DNA of 64,000 nt. Source: Mesonia maritima (GTDB taxonomy: Bacteria; Bacteroidota; Bacteroidia; Flavobacteriales; Flavobacteriaceae). The stretch spans positions 1,035,702 through 1,099,701 of the forward strand of contig NZ_JBHLUA010000012.1 in assembly GCF_042433895.1 (NCBI RefSeq). Direction: 5' to 3'. The notes beneath the pieces are model-generated. The model searched no databases, was not told where the DNA came from, and saw only the letters and a list, made by a program, of their open reading frames with translations. Each line of letters begins with the position of its first letter. Within the stretch, counting starts at the first letter, position 1. Shown here piece by piece: positions 41,488 through 50,330 of the stretch. The translations under genes and the position numbers were made by a program.

Positions 41488-43467
41488 TTAATCTAGTAAC
41501 GCCGGGTCAACCTTATTGGGTAAAGTTACTTTTAAATTTGGTTCGGTTTCCATGGCTCGTTTTATAGCAAAAATAGCTTCATCGTTTCTTGCCCACGACC
41601 GTCTTGAAATACCGTTGTTTACATCCCAAAAAAGCATTGACTTTAAGCGTCTTGCAGCATCATTACTACCATCAAGAAGCATACCAAAACCACCATTTAT
41701 GACTTCGCCCCAGCCAACGCCACCGCCGTTATGAATACTTACCCAAGTTGCACCTCTAAAACTATCGCCAATTACATTTTGAATGGCCATATCTGCTGTA
41801 AATTGGCTTCCATCATAAATGTTAGAAGTTTCTCGGTAAGGAGAATCGGTTCCGGAAACATCGTGATGATCTCTTCCTAAAATTACCGGACCAATTTCAC
41901 CTTTTTCAATTGCTTTATTGAAGGCTTCAGCAATTTTAATTCTTCCTTCAGCATCTGCGTAAAGAATTCTCGCTTGCGAACCTACAACGAGTTTATTTTC
42001 TTGCGCACCTTTAATCCACGTAATATTATCTTGCATTTGTTGCTGAATTTCTTCAGGAGAATTTTTCTTCAATTCCTCTAAAATTGAAGTCGCGATTTTA
42101 TCGGTTTTTAATAAATCTTCAGATTTTCCTGAGGCGCAAACCCATCGGAAAGGACCAAAACCATAATCAAAACACATTGGTCCCATAATATCTTGCACAT
42201 AACTCGGGTATTTAAAATCTTTGCCGTTTTTAGCTAAAATATCTGCTCCGGCACGAGAAGCTTCCAGTAAAAAAGCATTTCCATAGTCAAAGAAATAGGT
42301 TCCTTTTGCGGTATGTTTATTAATTGCATCAGCTTGGCGACGTAAACTTTGCTGAACTTTTTCTTTAAATTTTTCAGGTTGATTCGCCATCATTTCATTA
42401 GCTTCTTCATAAGAAAGACCCGCCGGATAATAACCACCAGCCCACGGATTATGAAGTGAGGTTTGATCGCTACCTAAATCGATGTGTAAATTTTCCTCAT
42501 CAAATTTTTCCCAAACATCAACTACATTTCCATCATACGCGATAGATAAAGTTTCTTTATTTTCTTGCGCTTCTTTTACGCGTTTTACTAATTCATTTAA
42601 ATCGCTAATAATTTCATCTACCCACCCTTGAGAATGACGCGTTTGTGTCACTTTTTTATTGACTTCGGCACAAACGGTTACACATCCAGCAATGTTTCCT
42701 GCTTTGGGTTGTGCGCCGCTCATTCCGCCTAAACCTGAGGTCACAAATAATCCACCTTTAGGAGATTTTTTAATTTTTCTAAAACCATTTAAAACGGTAA
42801 TGGTAGTTCCGTGGACAATTCCTTGGGGACCGATATACATAAAACTTCCGGCAGTCATTTGTCCGTATTGGGTAACGCCGAGCGCGTTGAATTTTTCCCA
42901 ATCGTCGGGTTTTGAATAATTCGGAATCATCATTCCGTTGGTAACTACAACTCGCGGCGCGTCTTTATGGGAAGGAAATAAACCCATTGGATGACCGCTG
43001 TACATTGCTAAAGTTTGCTCGTCGGTCATTTCAGCTAAATATTTCATGACAAGGCGATATTGCGCCCAATTTTGAAACACCGCTCCGTTCCCACCGTAGG
43101 TAATTAATTCGTGCGGATGTTGCGCGACTGCGTGATCTAAGTTATTTTGGATCATTAGCATTATCGCTTTTGCTTGTTCACTTTTGCCTGGATATTCTTC
43201 AGTAGAACGCGCGTAGATTTTATAATCTGGACGAAAACGGTACATGTAAATTCTTCCGTATTTTTCTAATTCTTCCTTAAATTCGGGAAGTAAGGTTTTA
43301 TGATGTTTTGGTTCAAAATAGCGTAATGCGTTTTGTAGTGCTAATTTTTTTTCCTCTTCCGATAGAATTTCTTTTCGTTTTGGTGCGTGATTTATGTTAG
43401 AATTGTATTCTTTTTTTGCAGGAAGTTCTGTTGGTATTCCTTGTAATATTTCTTCTTGAAAAGTCAT
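41488..43467 (-). CDS. hutU: Urocanate hydratase
   Basis: HutU converts urocanate to imidazolone propionate in histidine degradation, using tightly bound NAD. The 659-residue product has the family blocks TYGGNGAVFQNWAQYRLVMK, MYSGHPMGLFPS, GLGGMSGAQPKAGNIAGCV, FDYGFGPFRWVCASGK (active-site Cys region) and LGRDHHDVSGTDSPYRET. It is longer than the 550-560-residue proteobacterial form; about 660 is usual in Bacteroidota. Other hut genes (hutH, hutI, hutG) are not in the window, so it is isolated. A small DUF5522 gene lies 17 bases upstream on the same strand. Confidence 0.96.
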   Translation of the reverse strand: MTFQEEILQGIPTELPAKKEYNSNINHAPKRKEILSEEEKKLALQNALRYFEPKHHKTLLPEFKEELEKYGRIYMYRFRPDYKIYARSTEEYPGKSEQAKAIMLMIQNNLDHAVAQHPHELITYGGNGAVFQNWAQYRLVMKYLAEMTDEQTLAMYSGHPMGLFPSHKDAPRVVVTNGMMIPNYSKPDDWEKFNALGVTQYGQMTAGSFMYIGPQGIVHGTTITVLNGFRKIKKSPKGGLFVTSGLGGMSGAQPKAGNIAGCVTVCAEVNKKVTQTRHSQGWVDEIISDLNELVKRVKEAQENKETLSIAYDGNVVDVWEKFDEENLHIDLGSDQTSLHNPWAGGYYPAGLSYEEANEMMANQPEKFKEKVQQSLRRQADAINKHTAKGTYFFDYGNAFLLEASRAGADILAKNGKDFKYPSYVQDIMGPMCFDYGFGPFRWVCASGKSEDLLKTDKIATSILEELKKNSPEEIQQQMQDNITWIKGAQENKLVVGSQARILYADAEGRIKIAEAFNKAIEKGEIGPVILGRDHHDVSGTDSPYRETSNIYDGSQFTADMAIQNVIGDSFRGATWVSIHNGGGVGWGEVINGGFGMLLDGSNDAARRLKSMLFWDVNNGISRRSWARNDEAIFAIKRAMETEPNLKVTLPNKVDPALLD

Positions 43468-43484
43468 TTTCAGTTGTATTAGTG

Positions 43485-43661
43485 TTAATTATCTTTTTTA
43501 AATGTATCGGTGGCTTTGTCATAGCCATACGGGCAATGACGACAACCGCTTTTACAACAATAGCCTCGCTTTAAATGATATTGTTCGGTAAAACATCGAT
43601 AGCCTTCAGGCGTTAAATAATAATCACCTTCTTCTAGTGGAATATTTTTTTTAAAGCTCAT
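43485..43661 (-). CDS. DUF5522-like cysteine-rich mini-protein, 58 residues
   Basis: This is an open frame of 58 codons from ATG 43661, MSFKKNIPLEEGDYYLTPEG through FTEQYHLKRGYCCKSGCRHC to PYGY. The C-terminal cluster CCKSGCRHCPY (Cys 35, 36, 40, 43) matches the DUF5522 signature; the cysteines suggest a metal or redox site. The function is unknown. It ends 17 bases before hutU and is probably co-transcribed with it. A TAnnTTTG element (43666-43673) only five bases upstream implies a leaderless or nearly leaderless mRNA. Confidence 0.85.
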   Translation of the reverse strand: MSFKKNIPLEEGDYYLTPEGYRCFTEQYHLKRGYCCKSGCRHCPYGYDKATDTFKKDN

Positions 43662-43665
43662 ATCA

Positions 43666-43673
43666 CAAAAATA
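43666..43673 (-). promoter_or_regulatory. -7 element of the DUF5522-hutU unit
   Basis: On the minus strand TATTTTTG matches TAnnTTTG and ends five bases before the ATG at 43661. Transcription should begin at or next to the start codon. No good -33 TTG is visible. Confidence 0.45.
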
Positions 43674-43717
43674 AGGATATCTGCTACTAATTTCATTATT
43701 TTGACAATGATTTCACG

Positions 43718-44659
43718 ATGAATAATTTTTTAGAATATCATAACGACCCAATTAATCAATTTCTTCTTAAAGATGAAAAAACAGGTATTGAACTTTGGTT
43801 AAAAAGAGAAGATCTGTTGCATCCGTTTGTTTCTGGAAATAAGTATCGAAAACTGAAATATAATTTAATTGAAGCTCGAAAAAACGGTTACCAAAAAATA
43901 CTCACTTTTGGTGGCGCTTTTTCTAATCATATTGCTGCGACAGCTTTTGCTGCTAAAGAAGTTGGTTTAGAGAGTGTTGGCGTAATTAGAGGAGAAGAAT
44001 TAGGAAAAAATATTGAAAAAATACTTCAAGAAAATTCCACTTTGGCCTTTGCGAATGAGCAAAATATGAACTTGCATTTTATTTCCAGAAGTGATTATAG
44101 AGAAAAAGATTCGGTTAAAATTCAACATAAATTAGAAGAGAAGTTTGGTTTGTTTTATCGAATTCCGGAAGGTGGTACAAATGGGTTAGCTGTAAAAGGT
44201 TGCGAAGAAATTATTTCAGACACTGAAAAAGATTTTGATGTAATTTGTTCTTCCGTAGGAACGGGCGGAACCATTTCAGGTTTAGTTAACGCTTCATTTC
44301 CGCATCAAAAAATTATAGGTTTTCTTGCTTTAAAAGGTGATTTTTTAGCAGAAGAAATTAAGAAATTCAGCAAAAAAAATAATTGGGAACTTATACTAGA
44401 TTATCATTTTGGCGGTTATGCTAAAGTAGATGATTCCTTAATTCAGTTTATTAATAAATTTACTGAAAATTACGCTGTTCAACTCGATCCTGTTTACACC
44501 GGAAAACTTTTATTCGGTATTATCGACTTGATTAAAGCTGGGAGATTTAAAGAAAATACTCGTATTTTAGCAATTCATACCGGAGGTTTACAAGGAATTT
44601 CCGGAATGAATAAAAAATTAGCTAAAAAAAATATGCCTCTTTTAAAAACAATGGTATGA
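43718..44659 (+). CDS. PLP-dependent ACC deaminase / D-cysteine desulfhydrase-like enzyme
   Basis: The 313-residue fold-type II PLP enzyme has the lysine site SGNKYRKLKYN (K42), the phosphate/cofactor region FGGAFSNHIAATA (about 65-77), EGGTNGLAVKG and SSVGTGGTISGL. This is the 1-aminocyclopropane-1-carboxylate deaminase / D-cysteine desulfhydrase family; most bacterial members act on D-cysteine rather than ACC, so the substrate is left open. It overlaps the glucosaminidase gene by four bases (ATGA), so the genes are translationally coupled, an unexpected functional pairing. Confidence 0.87.
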   Translation: MNNFLEYHNDPINQFLLKDEKTGIELWLKREDLLHPFVSGNKYRKLKYNLIEARKNGYQKILTFGGAFSNHIAATAFAAKEVGLESVGVIRGEELGKNIEKILQENSTLAFANEQNMNLHFISRSDYREKDSVKIQHKLEEKFGLFYRIPEGGTNGLAVKGCEEIISDTEKDFDVICSSVGTGGTISGLVNASFPHQKIIGFLALKGDFLAEEIKKFSKKNNWELILDYHFGGYAKVDDSLIQFINKFTENYAVQLDPVYTGKLLFGIIDLIKAGRFKENTRILAIHTGGLQGISGMNKKLAKKNMPLLKTMV

Positions 44660-45498
44660 AAATAAAATCTATAGTAATTGTTATTTTATGTGCCGGATTT
44701 CTCTTTGCCTGTGGAGCCAAGAAAAAAACGGTGAGAAATACACCGCCTATAAAAAAAGAAAATCGCGTTTCTACCTACGAGAAAGATAAAAATGCAAAAG
44801 AAGTAGAAACCGAAGAAATTATTGAAGAAGATAAAAATAAACCGGTTTTTAAAGACGATGTAGAACGTTACGTTTACAATTTTGCTGAAATTGCTAAAGA
44901 TGAAATGACACTTTATGGAATTCCTGCAAGTATTACGTTGGCACAAGGTGTTTTAGAATCCAGTTCAGGAAAAGGAGAGTTAACCTTAAAATCGAATAAT
45001 CATTTTGGGATAAAATGTAATGGCTGGCAAGGTGCAAAAGTTTACCACGATGATGACGCGTTGCAGGAATGTTTCAGAAAATATAACAATCCAAAATATT
45101 CGTTTCGTGATCATTCTTTATTTCTTTCAGAAAGACGACGATATGCATCGCTTTTCGACCTTGAGAGAGATGATTACAAGGCTTGGGCTTACGGTTTAAA
45201 AAAAGCCGGTTACGCTACCGATCCGCGTTATCCTGCAAAATTAATCAGTATTATTGAGCGATACCAATTGTATAAATATGATGAAGAAGTTCTAGGAAAA
45301 AGCACCGGAAAAAGTTTCGCTAAAAAAGACAATTCCAGACCCGATCATACCAGTATCCCTTATACTGTTAAAAAAGGAGATACGCTTTACAGTATTTCAA
45401 GAAAATTCAATTTAAGTGTAGAAGAATTAAAAGAAATTAATAACCTTCGCAGCAACGATTTAGCGATAGGTCAAAAACTTTATGTAGAAGCTTTATAA
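44656..45498 (+). CDS. Glucosaminidase-LysM lipoprotein (peptidoglycan hydrolase)
   Basis: The 280-residue product has a lipobox (FAC, Cys19) and a charged linker rich in Lys/Glu (about 20-70). A mannosyl-glycoprotein endo-beta-N-acetylglucosaminidase domain follows (about 70-210) with LAQGVLESSSGKGELT carrying the catalytic glutamate (about residue 102) and SNNHFGIKC. A C-terminal LysM domain (about 231-278, YTVKKGDTLYSISRKFNLSV) completes it. It should cut or remodel peptidoglycan while tethered to a membrane. It lies between the PLP enzyme (4-base overlap) and hemL (12-base gap), making a three-gene unit. Confidence 0.9.
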   Translation: MKIKSIVIVILCAGFLFACGAKKKTVRNTPPIKKENRVSTYEKDKNAKEVETEEIIEEDKNKPVFKDDVERYVYNFAEIAKDEMTLYGIPASITLAQGVLESSSGKGELTLKSNNHFGIKCNGWQGAKVYHDDDALQECFRKYNNPKYSFRDHSLFLSERRRYASLFDLERDDYKAWAYGLKKAGYATDPRYPAKLISIIERYQLYKYDEEVLGKSTGKSFAKKDNSRPDHTSIPYTVKKGDTLYSISRKFNLSVEELKEINNLRSNDLAIGQKLYVEAL

Positions 45499-45510
45499 GA
45501 AAATCTATTT

Positions 45511-46797
45511 ATGAGATATACCCGAAGTAGTCAATTATTTAATGAAGCAAAACAATATATTCCAGGCGGCGTAAATTCACCCGTTCGAGCATTTAACGCT
45601 GTTGGTGGCGATCCCATTTTTATAAAAAAAGCAAAAGGCGCTTATTTATACGATGAAGACGAAAATAAATATATAGATTATATCAATTCTTGGGGACCTA
45701 TGATTTTAGGTCACGCGCATCCAAAAGTCACGGAAGCTGTTATTGAAAAAACAAAACAAGGAACTTCCTTTGGAACTCCCACCGAAATTGAAACCAAAAT
45801 CGCAGAATTAGCGGTAAAAATGGTTCCGAATATCGATAAAATTCGAATGGTAAATAGTGGAACGGAAGCTTGTATGAGCGCTGTTCGCTTAGCAAGAGGA
45901 TTTACAGGAAAAGATAAAATCATAAAATTTGCCGGTTGCTATCATGGGCATAGCGATTCATTTTTAATTCAAGCCGGAAGTGGCGCTGTTACGTTTGGAA
46001 CACCAAATAGTCCGGGAGTTACCAAAGGAACGGCACAAGACACGCTTTTAGCCGATTTTAATAATCTCGAAAATGTAAAAGAATTAATTGAAGCGAATAA
46101 AAATGAAATCGCCTGCATAATATTAGAACCCGTGGCAGGAAATATGGGCTGTATTCCACCAAAAGATGGTTTCTTAGAAGGATTGCGAGAACTTTGCGAT
46201 AAAAATGATATCCTTTTAGTTTTTGACGAGGTAATGACAGGTTTCCGTCTTGCACAAGGTGGAGCACAAGAATTACTAAATGTAAATGCAGATATTGTTG
46301 CTTTCGGAAAAGTAATTGGCGGCGGTTTACCTGTTGGGGCTTTTACTGCTCGAAATGAAATTATGGATTATTTAGCTCCTACCGGTCCAGTTTATCAAGC
46401 CGGAACTTTAAGCGGGAATCCCTTAGCGATGGCTGCGGGACTAACTGTGCTTACTGAACTTTATGAGCATCCTGAAATTTTTAAAAGTCTTGCTGAAAAA
46501 ACAGCGTATTTACATGAAGGAATTGAAAAAGCCTTAATCGACCATAAAATAACGCATACGATAAATAGAAAAGGTTCAATGATTTCAGTTCATTTTTCAG
46601 AAGAAAAAATTACTGATTTTAAATCGGCAGCGAGTGGAAATAACGAGCGTTTTAAAAGCTTTTTCCGCGGAATGATGGATGAAGGAATTTACATAGCGCC
46701 AAGTGCTTTCGAAACCTGGTTTTTAACCGATGCCTTAACCTATGACGATTTGGATTTTACTATTCAAGCCGTAGAAAAAGTTGCTAAAAATTTATAA
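45511..46797 (+). CDS. hemL: Glutamate-1-semialdehyde 2,1-aminomutase
   Basis: HemL makes 5-aminolevulinate for haem synthesis in the C5 pathway. The 428-residue class III aminotransferase has PLP lysine K267 in AFGKVIGGGLPVGAF, the N-terminal YIPGGVNSPVRAF, MVNSGTEACMSAVRLARG and FDEVMTGFR. The length is normal (E. coli 426). No other haem genes are adjacent; the gene follows the glucosaminidase by 12 bases. A hairpin terminator lies after the stop. Confidence 0.96.
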   Translation: MRYTRSSQLFNEAKQYIPGGVNSPVRAFNAVGGDPIFIKKAKGAYLYDEDENKYIDYINSWGPMILGHAHPKVTEAVIEKTKQGTSFGTPTEIETKIAELAVKMVPNIDKIRMVNSGTEACMSAVRLARGFTGKDKIIKFAGCYHGHSDSFLIQAGSGAVTFGTPNSPGVTKGTAQDTLLADFNNLENVKELIEANKNEIACIILEPVAGNMGCIPPKDGFLEGLRELCDKNDILLVFDEVMTGFRLAQGGAQELLNVNADIVAFGKVIGGGLPVGAFTARNEIMDYLAPTGPVYQAGTLSGNPLAMAAGLTVLTELYEHPEIFKSLAEKTAYLHEGIEKALIDHKITHTINRKGSMISVHFSEEKITDFKSAASGNNERFKSFFRGMMDEGIYIAPSAFETWFLTDALTYDDLDFTIQAVEKVAKNL

Positions 46798-46817
46798 ATA
46801 GAACAAAAATTAGAAAA

Positions 46818-46847
46818 AGTTCGATAAGAAATTATCGGCTTTTTTTA
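46818..46847 (+). terminator. Terminator of the hemL unit
   Basis: CGATAA-GAAA-TTATCG (46822-46837) is a perfect 6-base stem with a GAAA tetraloop, followed by seven T. It overlaps the 3' end of the convergent GH3 gene. Confidence 0.75.
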
Positions 46848-48359
46848 TCGATTCATTTCCAGCAATTCTTCCACATAATTTCGCTTATTAGATAATCTGG
46901 GAATTTTATGTTGACCGCCGAGTTTATTGTGTTTTTTAGACCAATCATAGAAAAGTCCGGTTTTAGCTTGGTGAAGCTGAAGAATGTTTAAGGTTGTATT
47001 GTTTGTTCGTTTTGCTTCGTAATCGCTGTTAAGCGTTTGTAGGGTTTTGTCTAAACATTCAATAAAATGATGAATATTTTCCGGTGCTTTTTTAAATTCT
47101 ACAATCCATTCGTGCGCTCCTTTTTTATTTCCTTCCATAAAAATAGGCGCGGCAGTATAATCTACAATTTCGCAATCGGTTAGTTTACTGGCTTTTCGAA
47201 GTGCTTCTTCGGCATTTTCAATAATTAATTCTTCGCCAAATGCGTTAATGTGGTGTTTTGTTCTCCCGGTAACTTTAATTCTATAAGGAGAAAGTGAAGT
47301 GAATTTTACCGTATCACCAACTTTGTAACGCCATAAACCGGCATTTGTAGTAAGAATAATTGCGTAGTTTGTATTTAATTCAACTTCATTTAGTGAAATA
47401 ATTTTTTCATCAGAAGTTCCATAAGTATCCATCGGAATAAATTCGTAAAAAATTCCGTAATCAAGCATTAACAATAATTCTTTGCTGTTATTTAAATCTT
47501 GCACGGCAAAAAATCCTTCCGAAGCATTGTAGATTTCATAATACCTAAAATTATCTTTCGGAATAATTTTTTTGTATTGTTCAGCATAAGGTTCAAAACT
47601 TACGCCGCCGTGAAAATAAACCTCTAATTCTGGCCAAACTTCGGGTAATGTAGTTTTGTGAGTAGTTTCTAAAACGCGATTTAATAAAACCAACATCCAA
47701 GAAGGAACCCCGGCAATACTAGTTACTTTTTCCTGAATAGTATGATCGACCACTGCTTGCATCTTTTTTTCAAAATCACTCATCAATGATATTTCATTGT
47801 TTGGTGTGCTGCTAAACGTTGCCCAAAACGGCATATTGTCGATTAAAATAGCTGAAAGATCTCCGAAAACAGTTCCGTTTTCTTCGTATAATTCTTTGCT
47901 TCCGCCTAGGCGTAAACTTTTTCCTGTAAAAAGCTGAGAATCTGGATTGTTGTTTAAATATAAACAGAGTAAATCTTTACTTGCCGCGTAATGACAATCT
48001 TCTAAGGATTCTTGACTAACCGGAATAAATTTACTTTTTGCATTCGTGGTTCCGCTGGATTTAGCAAACCATTTTATAGGTGTTGGCCAGAAAATATTAT
48101 TTTCGCCACGACGCGAACGTTCAATTAAAGGTTCAAAATCTTCGTAAGTTTGTATCGGTACGCGTTCAGCAAAAGTTTTATAAGTTTTAATAGATTGAAA
48201 GTCATATTGTTTTCCTATTTCTGTAAATTTTGCTCTTCCAATAAGTCGGTGTAAAAGTTCTAATTGAACCTCTTGCGGATACTTTACAAAAAGTTCCATT
48301 TGATGGATGCGCTTCTTTAAAAACCAAGAAGCAATAGAATTTACAATAGGAATTGGCAT
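46845..48359 (-). CDS. GH3 auxin-responsive promoter family protein
   Basis: The 504-residue product is an ANL-superfamily adenylate-forming enzyme of the GH3 group: FAKSSGTTNAKSKFIPVS (about 110-127, P-loop-like ATP motif), YNASEGFFAVQD (about 268-279) and YKVGDTVKF with GRTKHHINAFGEELI (about 365-379). Plant GH3 enzymes join amino acids to acyl acids such as auxin; bacterial members have unknown substrates, although some act in amide or amino-lipid formation. No pathway partner is adjacent. It is convergent with hemL. Confidence 0.88.
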   Translation of the reverse strand: MPIPIVNSIASWFLKKRIHQMELFVKYPQEVQLELLHRLIGRAKFTEIGKQYDFQSIKTYKTFAERVPIQTYEDFEPLIERSRRGENNIFWPTPIKWFAKSSGTTNAKSKFIPVSQESLEDCHYAASKDLLCLYLNNNPDSQLFTGKSLRLGGSKELYEENGTVFGDLSAILIDNMPFWATFSSTPNNEISLMSDFEKKMQAVVDHTIQEKVTSIAGVPSWMLVLLNRVLETTHKTTLPEVWPELEVYFHGGVSFEPYAEQYKKIIPKDNFRYYEIYNASEGFFAVQDLNNSKELLLMLDYGIFYEFIPMDTYGTSDEKIISLNEVELNTNYAIILTTNAGLWRYKVGDTVKFTSLSPYRIKVTGRTKHHINAFGEELIIENAEEALRKASKLTDCEIVDYTAAPIFMEGNKKGAHEWIVEFKKAPENIHHFIECLDKTLQTLNSDYEAKRTNNTTLNILQLHQAKTGLFYDWSKKHNKLGGQHKIPRLSNKRNYVEELLEMNR

Positions 48360-48453
48360 GGAATCACGTATATTTAAACCTGGTTAGTTGAGTATAAAAA
48401 TAAAATAATTTTATGCTCCTGAAAAGTGCTTAACAAATAAAAGAAAAAAAAAT

Positions 48454-49248
48454 ATGCAATTTCAAGGTGTCTTGAGAAAAATGAAAACAGAGTTTGCTTC
48501 CCCAATTCAATATTACTTAATTTTTGAAGATGATTTTATTCATATGAATCAACTGTTGGATAAAACAATAGGAATTCATTTTCTAAAATATCAATGTTTA
48601 AATTGTGGAGAAGACAAAAAGATTTTTCGTCAAGGATTTTGTTACGATTGCTTTTATGAAACTGCCAGAGCTGGCGATTGGATTATGCGTCCCGAACTCA
48701 GTAAAGCACATTTAGATGAAGAAGACCGAGATTTAGAATATGAAAAGAAAGTGCAATTACAGCCTCATATTGTTTATTTGGCAAATTCGAGCAATATAAA
48801 AGTTGGTGTGACGCGTAAAACACAAGTTCCTACGCGTTGGATAGATCAAGGAGCGCACGAAGCCATAGAAATTGTAGAAGTTCCTAACCGCTATTTAGCC
48901 GGAATTACAGAAGTTGCTTTAAAAGAACATGTAGCCGATAAAACCAATTGGCGTGCGATGCTTAAAAATGAAATTGAAGATGTGAATTTAGAAGAAAAAC
49001 GCGAGGCTTTAAAGCAATTTATTCCCGAAGAAGCAAAAGAATATTTCATTGAAAATAATAAGGAAACTGAAATTGAATTTCCTGTGTTGCAATATCCCAC
49101 GAAATTGAAGAGCTTAAATCTCAATAAAAAATTGGATTACGAAGGAAAATTAAAAGGAATAAAAGGTCAATATTTAATTTTTGAAGACAACACCGTTTTC
49201 AATGTACGAAGCAATGAAGGTTATGTGGTGAATTTGGAAATCAAATAG
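48454..49248 (+). CDS. DUF2797 domain-containing protein
   Basis: The 264-residue product has a four-cysteine zinc-binding-like site (C48, C51, C63, C66 in QCLNCG and GFCYDC). A segment like the GIY-YIG fold core follows (IVYLANSSNIKVGVTRKTQV, about 107-126; TRWIDQGA). The C-terminal domain is beta-rich (YPTKLKSLNLNK, then GIKGQYLIFEDN). DUF2797 proteins have no established function; the GIY-YIG-like segment could suggest nucleic-acid contact, but the catalytic residues cannot be confirmed here. It is a single gene ending three bases before the convergent racemase gene. Confidence 0.85.
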   Translation: MQFQGVLRKMKTEFASPIQYYLIFEDDFIHMNQLLDKTIGIHFLKYQCLNCGEDKKIFRQGFCYDCFYETARAGDWIMRPELSKAHLDEEDRDLEYEKKVQLQPHIVYLANSSNIKVGVTRKTQVPTRWIDQGAHEAIEIVEVPNRYLAGITEVALKEHVADKTNWRAMLKNEIEDVNLEEKREALKQFIPEEAKEYFIENNKETEIEFPVLQYPTKLKSLNLNKKLDYEGKLKGIKGQYLIFEDNTVFNVRSNEGYVVNLEIK

Positions 49249-49250
49249 AA

Positions 49251-50327
49251 TTAATCAATCAATTCCTTTTTAATATATTTTGAATTCATCACTCGAAGCG
49301 CTCCCATATAACTCATTTTAAAACTGATCACATCGCCAACTTTGTGGTCTTTTACAGTTTTGCTAACATCGAGCACTAACATATCTGAACTTGCACCAAT
49401 AAATTCTAAATCTTTTTCCGTAGGTTTTAAAAAATCTACCTTAGAAATATCAAGCAAACCAATATCTAAAATGGCACGTTTTTGAGTGGTTCCGTATTCT
49501 TCTTCATTAATTTCTGTCATTTCTCCGGAAGGGTTTTCTTCCATAATTCCGTAAGGAACAACAGGTTTTTCGGTAATTTCGATAATTTCAGAATGAAGCA
49601 TAAATACGTCATCTTTCATATCGGGAATTGTTTTATTTTCAAATAAATCGGTTCCTAGAAATAAAGTTTCTCCAATTCTAAAATGATTTACTCCTTTTGG
49701 AATTTGCCCTTTCATTAAAAGTGGAACCATAACTGAAGATCCGCCGGAAACGCCTTTTATTTTTTTACCGAATTTAGCTTCAATTAATTGTTCGTATAAA
49801 CTTAATTGAATCAATTTATCTTTACTTGGCATCACGCCGTTTAAACAATTTAAATTCGCACCAATTCCTGCCACTTCAATATTAGGAAGTTCAAATACGC
49901 GTCGGTAAAAATCCATTAGTGATTCTCCCATAATTCCTTCCCGAAGATCGCCTAACTCGATCATAATAATAATTCGGTGCGTCGTGTTTTGGCGTTGCGC
50001 TTCTTCAGAAAGCCATTTAATGGTAATAAATTCAGTATTAAAACTTATATCTGCATATTTAATAACATCTTCAATACTATCTTTTGCCGGTGGTTTTATA
50101 TAAATCGTTTCCTTTTTCGGATCTAGTTTTTTAATTGTTTTTAAATTTCCCAATCGTGCATCGCAAACTTGTTCATCTCCCAATGAGAGAATAAAATCTA
50201 AATACGTTTTATTTCCGCAGAGCATTTTTAACACCGGAGCCCATTCCATATCATTTTTACTGAATAGATCTTGCAAATAATTATAGTTGTGCTTTAGTGA
50301 TGTTCTGTTGAGTGTAACGTATGCCAT
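49251..50327 (-). CDS. Alanine/ornithine racemase family PLP enzyme
   Basis: The 358-residue fold-type III PLP enzyme has its cofactor lysine at K34 in PVLKMLCGNK. The N-terminal NRTSLKHNYNYL, MIELGDLREGI and ISGVSGGSS-like (IKGVSGGSSVMVPLLM) blocks match the ornithine-racemase / YhfX-type branch rather than canonical alanine racemase, which has VVKADAYG. The substrate is unknown. It ends a minus-strand cassette: acetyltransferase, sodium/solute symporter, racemase, with three-base gaps. Uptake of an amino acid followed by racemisation and N-acetylation is a reasonable hypothesis. Confidence 0.85.
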   Translation of the reverse strand: MAYVTLNRTSLKHNYNYLQDLFSKNDMEWAPVLKMLCGNKTYLDFILSLGDEQVCDARLGNLKTIKKLDPKKETIYIKPPAKDSIEDVIKYADISFNTEFITIKWLSEEAQRQNTTHRIIIMIELGDLREGIMGESLMDFYRRVFELPNIEVAGIGANLNCLNGVMPSKDKLIQLSLYEQLIEAKFGKKIKGVSGGSSVMVPLLMKGQIPKGVNHFRIGETLFLGTDLFENKTIPDMKDDVFMLHSEIIEITEKPVVPYGIMEENPSGEMTEINEEEYGTTQKRAILDIGLLDISKVDFLKPTEKDLEFIGASSDMLVLDVSKTVKDHKVGDVISFKMSYMGALRVMNSKYIKKELID

Positions 50328-50330
50328 TGA

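Noticed and set aside
46845..48359. GH3 protein as the missing phenylacetate-CoA ligase
   Set aside because: It belongs to the GH3 branch of adenylate-forming enzymes, which conjugate amino acids rather than CoA, and it is about 13 kb from the paa genes on the other strand.
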